Positions 59,219 through 64,000 of a stretch of DNA of 64,000 bases are shown one piece after another (the stretch's first letter is position 1; every line of letters begins with the position of its first letter). The notes under the pieces are model-generated. The model had not been told where the DNA came from. It searched no databases and worked only from the letters and a program-made list of their open reading frames with translations. The stretch lies in NCBI GenBank assembly GCA_040878035.1, contig JBBDMX010000084.1, forward strand, positions 10,458 to 74,457, given 5' to 3'. Position numbers and translations under genes: made by a program. The stretch is from JBBDMX01 sp040878035 (GTDB lineage: Bacteria; Planctomycetota; Phycisphaerae; Phycisphaerales; Phycisphaeraceae).

Positions 59219-60422
59219 ACTCCGCGTCATACCGCCCATAGCGCTGGATCGTGGACATGATCAGCCGCAGGCCCGTGAGACGCGAGCCGTTGTTGATCGA
59301 CCCGGCGGTGGCGAACCACAGACCTTTTTCCGCCCGCGCCTGCTCGAAGTCACGCAGGAACTCAGCGACGATGTTCTCCTCTTCATTGCGGCTGAAGGTG
59401 AACGGCGCAAGCTGGCCCTGGATCACCGTGCGCGGCATGTGCCGGCGAATCTCGCTGACGCTCAGCGTCGGCCCGAAATTACAGCCGGTCATATTCAGCC
59501 GGCCCAGAATCGGCAGCAGGTGACCCATCGCCGAGTCCGAGTGCTGGTACCGCCGGTCGGTCGGATCGGGCGAGTAGCGAGCGAAGATCGCCTTGAGAAT
59601 CGGATAGCCGAACATCTCGTACAGGTCGGGCGTGAGCAGGGCGCTGTTGTCGTCGGCGAAGCTGAATCCGTGCGGCGCGGTGTCAGGCGTGAAGCCGGCT
59701 TCCTCGTCGAGGATGCGGGCGCGCCCGAGCATCGCCGCCTGGATTACGTCGCTGAATCGCTGTGCCAACGCCGGGTTGTCCATCATCAGGTAGAGCAGAT
59801 TCTCCGCGCCGTAGATCGACGTGGCGAAGGTGACCGGCCCGCGCTGACCGCGATACAGCGGCGCCTTGATGCCCAGCTTCGTCAGCCGTACCCTTTCCGC
59901 TTCCCAGTTGTCGGGCAGAATGAACTGGCGCAGGTTTTCCAGGCGCTTCTGCACGCGATCCAGCAGTGCCGCCAACTCATTCTCATCGTGGGCCGAAGCC
60001 AGGATCCAGTACGACCAGTCGTGCCATTCCTGCTTCGCCTCGAAGATTTCGTACAGCTCCTTGACGTGCGGATACTGATGATCGGCGGGTGTGAACGTCT
60101 CGGGCAGCATGCGCTTGCCGACGATCGGCTCGGCCTTGCCGTTGTAGGCGCGGTTGAGTTCGACGCGCCACGCTGGGTCATGGGCGTAGCGATGCCAGTC
60201 CTCGGGGATGCCCAGTTCATCCCACACCGCTTCGCCAGTCATCCACACGCCGCAGGCCGCCTGCGGGCAATCGGCGGCAAAGGGATCAGCCTTGGCCTTG
60301 GCGTCATCGGCCCAGAAGCGCTCGAGGTCCAGCGGCGCCAGCCCGCCATGGGCGTGCATTTCCTCAACCAGGCGATGCGCCAAGTCCAACGATTCGTTCA
60401 CCAGCGTGTTCATGAAATCCAT
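59217..60422 (-). CDS. UroD superfamily protein, divergent
   Basis: A 401-residue protein convergent with the previous UroD-like gene across a repeat. The pattern LYRGQRGPVTFATSIYGAEN, YLMMDNPALAQRFSDVIQAA, FGYPILKAIFARYSPDPTDR and TGCNFGPTLSVSEIRRHMPR fits the UroD-like TIM barrel; a conserved-type His is in RYQHSDSAMGHLLP. Start at ATG 60422 (MDFMNTLVNESLDLA); upstream frame is tandem repeat. It is adjacent to a PhyH gene on the same strand, a pairing probably co-expressed. Role unknown. Confidence 0.75.
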   Translation of the reverse strand: MDFMNTLVNESLDLAHRLVEEMHAHGGLAPLDLERFWADDAKAKADPFAADCPQAACGVWMTGEAVWDELGIPEDWHRYAHDPAWRVELNRAYNGKAEPIVGKRMLPETFTPADHQYPHVKELYEIFEAKQEWHDWSYWILASAHDENELAALLDRVQKRLENLRQFILPDNWEAERVRLTKLGIKAPLYRGQRGPVTFATSIYGAENLLYLMMDNPALAQRFSDVIQAAMLGRARILDEEAGFTPDTAPHGFSFADDNSALLTPDLYEMFGYPILKAIFARYSPDPTDRRYQHSDSAMGHLLPILGRLNMTGCNFGPTLSVSEIRRHMPRTVIQGQLAPFTFSRNEEENIVAEFLRDFEQARAEKGLWFATAGSINNGSRLTGLRLIMSTIQRYGRYDAE

Positions 60423-60437
60423 GCTCACTTGCGCGGC

Positions 60438-60514
60438 AAGCCCGGCCATGCGAGTCCAAGCCCGGCCATGCGAGTCCAAGCCCGGCCATGCGAGTCTTCG
60501 AGCTTGGCCGGGAT
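60438..60514. repeat. three 20-bp tandem units plus palindromic arm (CCCGGCCATGCGAGTC family)
   Basis: AAGCCCGGCCATGCGAGTCC is repeated at 60438 and 60458. A third unit at 60478 continues into TTCGAGCTTGGCCGGGAT. The last 37 bases (60478-60514) are the exact reverse complement of the insert in the aminotransferase gene. Confidence 0.9.
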
Positions 60515-60531
60515 CGCTTGGCCGCAACGCC

Positions 60532-61338
60532 TCACGCGACGGACGACATCGCGTCTTGCGGCGTCAGGGCGCCGGGGCCAAATATACGCGAAAACGTCTC
60601 GCCGTTCCGCGCCACCGTGCCCGCATCCATGTAGCAGACGCTAAACGCACGACGGGAACTGTCGGTGCGATTGACGTCCGAGCCGTGCAGCGTCCAGTTG
60701 TGCAACAGGGCCGCTTCACCCGCCGCCAGCTCCAGGTACATGCGTTTCTCAGGTGTGCACAGTTCGGCCGCCTGCTCCTTGGTCAGGAAGCCCGAGGCGT
60801 GTTCCTTGTTCACCAGTGCGTGATGCGTTCCCGGGACTAACTGCACGCAACCGTTGGCGACCGTCGCCGGGTCCAGCGCCAGCCAGATGGTCACCAGCGG
60901 GTCGTGGTCCAGCGACGTCCAGCGGTCCTGGTGCCAGGGCAGGAACGTGCCCTTGTGCGCCGGCTTGTTCATGAACATGGCGCGGTAGCAGGCGATCGCC
61001 GCCTCGGCGCCGTACTCGTGGGCGCAGATTTCCTCGAAAATCGGCCGCTGCATGAAACGCAGGAACAGCGGGTCAAACTCCAGGTCCTGGATCTTGCGAT
61101 AGCCCAGCGTGGCGCCCTTGTGCCCGCGGCTCTGTTCGCCGGCGCTGCCGTAGGCGCCGTCTTCACTGTCGAGTTGCATGAGCATGCGGTCGTAGTTGGT
61201 GTTGGCCTTGCCCAGCATGATGTCGTCGATGCGCTGCCGCATCGCCGCCAGTTGCTCGTCATCGAGCAACCGGCCGAGCTTGAGGTAGCCGTCGCGCTGG
61301 TACTGTTGCCATTGGGTTTCGCTGATTACCATGGGCAT
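60532..61338 (-). CDS. phytanoyl-CoA dioxygenase (PhyH) family protein
   Basis: A 268-residue Fe(II)/2-oxoglutarate oxygenase-like protein. HQD occurs in FLPWHQDRWTSLDHDPLVTI, the distal His in LLHNWTLHGSDVNRTDSSRR, and the 2-oxoglutarate Arg is in that last segment. The start at 61338 has AAGGAG 6 bases upstream; the longer frame to 61371 is unnecessary. It is only distantly similar to the PhyH protein at 25255. Confidence 0.9.
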   Translation of the reverse strand: MPMVISETQWQQYQRDGYLKLGRLLDDEQLAAMRQRIDDIMLGKANTNYDRMLMQLDSEDGAYGSAGEQSRGHKGATLGYRKIQDLEFDPLFLRFMQRPIFEEICAHEYGAEAAIACYRAMFMNKPAHKGTFLPWHQDRWTSLDHDPLVTIWLALDPATVANGCVQLVPGTHHALVNKEHASGFLTKEQAAELCTPEKRMYLELAAGEAALLHNWTLHGSDVNRTDSSRRAFSVCYMDAGTVARNGETFSRIFGPGALTPQDAMSSVA

Positions 61339-62074
61339 GGGGTCTCCTTGTTCAAAAGTAATCAAGTCCACAACTCTAGCGTCGCGGGCGGCTCCGACAT
61401 ATAGAGCGGCTGAAGGTGGGCATGGAGAAAATGAACCCGGCCATGGGTCGAACGGGAAGAAGGGAAGCCGCAGATCAAGGGAGCAGGGGAAGCAGTTATG
61501 CCGATGCGCTGGTCATGTTTCGCACGCTTTAGGCCCTGTTTCACCGGGGCCATCGTGGAATCCCGCAGCGATCGGGCGGCGGGTGACGCTGATGGTGCGG
61601 CGTCTGCACAGCCAGGCTCGACATCAAGCCGGGGCGAAGGCTTTGCGCCGCCCCCGGTTCTGCGGGCGTTACGTTCCTGACCCGGGCCGGCGCAAAGCCT
61701 CTGGCCCGGCTTGGGACGTCATCTGCGGTCGCCTCGGGCATTCGTGGCTGCCCAATCAGCACGGAATGTCATCCTCGTCAGGCGGGCCCGCGCCCGGCCC
61801 GGCGCTCGGCGGCGGGTTCCACTGGGGCTTCTCGCCCGGCTTGAGCATGCCGGGTGGAAGCAGTCGCCGTCGCGATCAAGCGGATGGTAGCTCGACTCGG
61901 ACTCGGCGCCAGACGGGTCGCTGCTCATATCTGGATTTTACCGCTGAGGAAGATGCGACCCAAGCCTTCTGTCGCGCCGCCAATGGTGCGCCCCCACAGA
62001 GTACGCCGGCGATTTGCCTCTGACGGCGAGCCACGATACGCTTTTCGACTCGCCGTAAGTCGGCGACGATTGCA
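61339..62074. other. gene-poor stretch before tRNA-Tyr, with one hairpin
   Basis: About 735 bases. CAAGCCGGGGCGAAGGCTTT (61625) and GCAAAGCCTCTGGCCCGGCTT (61692-61712) form an imperfect hairpin. A minus-strand frame at 61756-61848 encodes 30 residues ending in PDEDDIPC. Another minus frame overlaps it (61719-61928). Neither is convincing as a gene. The segment may be host DNA disturbed by the neighbouring integration, and the tRNA promoter should lie in its last 80 bases. Confidence 0.35.
61756..61848 (-). pseudogene. possible C-terminal gene fragment (acidic DDIP tail)
   Basis: 30 codons, MLKPGEKPQWNPPPSAGPG and then PDEDDIPC-stop. The Pro/Gly-rich linker with an acidic DDIP end resembles the C-terminal tip of single-stranded DNA-binding proteins, but the final Phe is replaced by Cys and no OB-fold is encoded upstream; a stop interrupts the frame 10 codons before. 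It may be chance. Confidence 0.2.
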
Positions 62075-63611
62075 GGGCGTGTACCGAAGCGGCCAAACGG
62101 GGCAGACTGTAAATCTGCTGACTTATGTCTTCGTTGGTTCGAATCCAACCGCGCCCATTGCCCTCATTTCTCTGCGTTTCGCCCTTGTTTGGTGTACTTT
62201 CAGCACGCGCAGCCCCTTGCTTGATCTCGCCACAGTTGTCCGGGTTCGTAGCCGATTTGCCACTGTGGAGAGCAAGCATGGCGCAAGCATCTGCGATGGT
62301 GGGGCATCCGTCTGTCCCGGTTGCCTTCGCCTGGACCGCTTCGTGCGAGGGGAGGTCCGGCAATACTCCCAGGGCCGCCGCCTGCTGGTCGCGGTCGCTG
62401 TGGGCGTAGCGATCCATGGTGAGCCGGATGGTGCTGTGCCGCATGATCGCCTGCACCGTCTTGGGGTGGACGCCCGCGTTGGCCAGCCACGTGCCGCAGG
62501 TGTGGCGCAGAGCATGGAAGTCGCGTTTGCGCCCCAGTTCGTCACTCGCAGCCAGGAACGTGGACTCGATCCGCTTGGCGCGGTCTCCATCGTCCTGAGC
62601 CTTGGCAATCCACGCCCGCCTGGCATCCGCCATGTCGCAGCGCAGCATTTCGGCGGTGTGCGTCGAAGGCGGGATACCGAAGGCGGGAGTGCCGGGCAGC
62701 TTCGCCGCCAAGTGCCGCCGCATAAGATCAGCCGTCATCGGTCGCAGGGGAATCGTCGCCCGCCGCTTGGCCTTGGTGCTACCGGCAAGCAGTCGCACCG
62801 TGGGCGTGTCGCTGTCCAGGTCGAAACTCGCCCGCGTCAGACTCCGCAACTCACTGGCCCGATACCCCGTTTCCACCGCCAGCCGGTAGAGCAACGCCCG
62901 CTCGGCGCCGCTCATGCCGTATCGTTCACTGCCGGTGCTCGTGGTCTCGATCAGGCCGATCATTTCCGCCAAGCCCAGCGGCCATCGAACTTCGTCATCC
63001 TGCTGGGGCATCGCCTCCATACGCGACACCGGTGACGCGCTGAGCCTGCCCACCCGCACCAGCCAGCCGCAGAATCCCTTGATCGCGATCAGGTAGTCGT
63101 TGCACGTTCTGGCGCCCAGGGCATCCGCGTTGCGGCGCCTGGTCAGGTACGCCTCCACGCCCGCCGCGTCGATGGCCGACAGGCGGCGCCATCCCTGCTG
63201 CTGGGCCATCTGCCCGATCTTGCGGATGGTCAGGCGGATGTGCTTGCTGGCGCTGCCCTTGGCCTTCATCGCGTGGTAGTAGCCCAGCAAGTGGAACGAC
63301 AAGGGTTTGGCCGCCGCGGGGTCATCCTGGATCACACCCCACTCGACCAGCTTCGCCTTGATGTCGGGGCGGAGGTTGAAGGCGAACGCTTCCAGTTCCA
63401 CCGTAGGTCTGCTGCGGTTGACCGTCGCCGCCACCAGTTGCTCCAGCTTCATCCCCAGTGTTTCACTGGCCTTCTTGCCCGCCGCCACGGGCAGCGCCAC
63501 GACTCGCCGGTCGGCTCCGCAGTGGTCCTTGAACTCGACGTGGTACTGTCGGCTACGGCGTTTCTTGCCGGTGCGTCGGTCGGTGTAGGTGGGAATGAAC
63601 ACTCGGGCCAT
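61938..63611 (-). CDS. tyrosine recombinase/integrase reading antisense through a tRNA gene
   Basis: A 557-codon frame. The N-terminal basic segment is followed by a SAM-like DNA-binding domain (residues 90-200) and a catalytic domain with Arg in ETGYRASELRSL, HALRHTCGTWLANAG (HxxR) and RHSTIRLTMDRYAHSD (His and nucleophile Tyr). The catalytic part ends near residue 410. The last 60-70 codons (GWIRTNEDISQQIYSL onward) are the antisense translation of tRNA-Tyr and host DNA beyond, so the natural C-terminus was replaced or extended on integration. It lies 2 bases after an XRE gene. Confidence 0.92.
   Translation of the reverse strand: MARVFIPTYTDRRTGKKRRSRQYHVEFKDHCGADRRVVALPVAAGKKASETLGMKLEQLVAATVNRSRPTVELEAFAFNLRPDIKAKLVEWGVIQDDPAAAKPLSFHLLGYYHAMKAKGSASKHIRLTIRKIGQMAQQQGWRRLSAIDAAGVEAYLTRRRNADALGARTCNDYLIAIKGFCGWLVRVGRLSASPVSRMEAMPQQDDEVRWPLGLAEMIGLIETTSTGSERYGMSGAERALLYRLAVETGYRASELRSLTRASFDLDSDTPTVRLLAGSTKAKRRATIPLRPMTADLMRRHLAAKLPGTPAFGIPPSTHTAEMLRCDMADARRAWIAKAQDDGDRAKRIESTFLAASDELGRKRDFHALRHTCGTWLANAGVHPKTVQAIMRHSTIRLTMDRYAHSDRDQQAAALGVLPDLPSHEAVQAKATGTDGCPTIADACAMLALHSGKSATNPDNCGEIKQGAARAESTPNKGETQRNEGNGRGWIRTNEDISQQIYSLPRLAASVHALQSSPTYGESKSVSWLAVRGKSPAYSVGAHHWRRDRRLGSHLPQR
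62075..62157 (+). tRNA. tRNA-Tyr (GTA anticodon)
   Basis: An 83-base class II tRNA. The acceptor stem GGGCGTG/CGCGCCC pairs fully with one G-U, the anticodon loop ACTGTAAAT carries GTA, the variable arm is long as expected for bacterial tRNA-Tyr, and the T-arm is GTTGGTTCGAATCCAAC with discriminator A at 62157. CCA is not encoded. Its 3' half is the presumed attachment site of the integrated element whose integrase is encoded on the opposite strand. Confidence 0.96.
62110..62157. other. inferred attL (3' half of tRNA-Tyr)
   Basis: Tyrosine integrases commonly use the anticodon or T-arm to 3' end of a tRNA gene as the core. The integrase frame lies immediately to the right and the element would extend right, past 64000. 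The duplicate core (attR) is not in this window, so the exact boundaries are unproven. Confidence 0.45.
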
Positions 63612-63613
63612 GG

Positions 63614-63943
63614 TTATCGTCCTTCCGTGGGCCTCCGCCTTCGTCTGCTGGCGGGCCGCGATGTGCTGCGCCTTGTACTACTGCCGCTTTTGGCTTCTGT
63701 CTCGCCTGCGACGCCAGGCAGTACCGGCGGGTACCCTTCGCCTCTGGCGATGTTGAGGTCCAGGAACTCCGCCAGCCGGTCCAGGGTCTTCATGGGCAGG
63801 CCCCGACGTTCGTTCATGAAGAACGACAGGGTCATCTTGGGGATGCCCATTTCCTTGGCGATGCGGTACTGGCTCAGGCCGCACTCCTGGATCGCCTGGC
63901 GTACCTGCTCGCTCAACTTCGCGTGTTGTTGGCTCATATCCAT
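63614..63943 (-). CDS. XRE family helix-turn-helix regulator
   Basis: A 109-residue protein. The HTH_3/XRE domain occupies residues 8-68 (QAIQECGLSQYRIAKEMGIP then KMTLSFFMNERRGLPMKTLD). The tail is Arg-rich (RRSTSRPASRRRRRP) and looks low-complexity. Its stop is 2 bases before the integrase start, so the two are co-transcribed. It is likely the element's repressor or recombination-direction factor. ATG 63937 is an alternative start. Confidence 0.87.
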   Translation of the reverse strand: MDMSQQHAKLSEQVRQAIQECGLSQYRIAKEMGIPKMTLSFFMNERRGLPMKTLDRLAEFLDLNIARGEGYPPVLPGVAGETEAKSGSSTRRSTSRPASRRRRRPTEGR

Positions 63944-64000
63944 GAGTTCTGGTTATGCACTTTACTCTAGTTCCCGACGATCTGATGGTAGGTCCGGGCT

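Noticed and set aside
60438..60514. CRISPR array suggested by evenly spaced 20-bp units
   Set aside because: The units are directly abutting without spacers, and no cas genes are present.
61719..61928. 69-codon minus-strand ORF (MSSDPSGAESES...)
   Set aside because: No ribosome site, Arg-rich end typical of a GC-rich shadow, and a competing frame with a better-looking end in the same DNA.

Overview
The window looks like chromosomal DNA of a high-GC member of the Planctomycetota, most likely a Phycisphaerae-like lineage. This is inferred from a DUF1800/DUF1501 gene pair, PEP-CTERM proteins, zinc-ribbon membrane proteins, paired phytanoyl-CoA dioxygenase (PhyH) and UroD-like genes, and a single-chain glycyl-tRNA synthetase. 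No 16S rRNA is present, so the assignment is provisional.

Layout. 1-8.9 kb: a partial tgt, then a leftward operon (DUF2318 metal-binding protein, FtsX-type permease, ABC ATPase, HD-GYP protein, small unknown protein, SpoIIE/PP2C phosphatase, rhomboid) in which the last five genes are linked by ATGA stop/start overlaps. It faces a divergent membrane protein with a cysteine-rich metal-binding motif. 9-13.6 kb: a candidate structured RNA ahead of a GNAT acetyltransferase, a MazG-like protein, mutM, a PilZ protein and a PilZ-DnaJ fusion. 13.7-21.3 kb: DUF1800/DUF1501, a REP-associated tyrosine transposase (RAYT) between palindromic repeats, phzF and two zinc-ribbon membrane proteins. 21.3-32.2 kb: an NMT1-type ABC importer, AraC and PhyH, an M20 peptidase, a class III aminotransferase, a HAD phosphatase and secreted proteins. 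32.9-40 kb: a small secreted protein, a 1467-residue TPR lipoprotein and two tandem PEP-CTERM paralogues. 40-47.5 kb: GlyRS, an OpuC-like osmolyte importer, a Fur-family regulator and PriA. 47.6-53.9 kb: a carbohydrate cluster (alpha/alpha-barrel-Gfo/Idh fusion, second Gfo/Idh, GH130) and a secreted unknown. 54-61.3 kb: parB with two parS-like palindromes, a Nudix hydrolase, a histidine kinase, a lipoprotein, two UroD-like proteins and PhyH. 61.4-64 kb: tRNA-Tyr(GTA) with an integrase and an XRE regulator, the left end of an integrated element that continues beyond the window.

The most striking feature is the number of dispersed palindromic or iterated intergenic repeats. At least six families are visible. 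One surrounds the RAYT gene and recurs at least six times. Others have entered protein-coding genes in frame: three inserts in priA and one in the aminotransferase, the latter a 37-bp exact match to an intergenic copy 32 kb away. This resembles the Rickettsia palindromic elements and is the best candidate here for an under-described system. Other notable points are the mosaic base composition of the GlyRS gene, the PilZ-DnaJ fusion, the barrel-oxidoreductase fusion beside GH130, and the structured leader at 9.73-9.86 kb. All calls come from reading the sequence; no database search was run.
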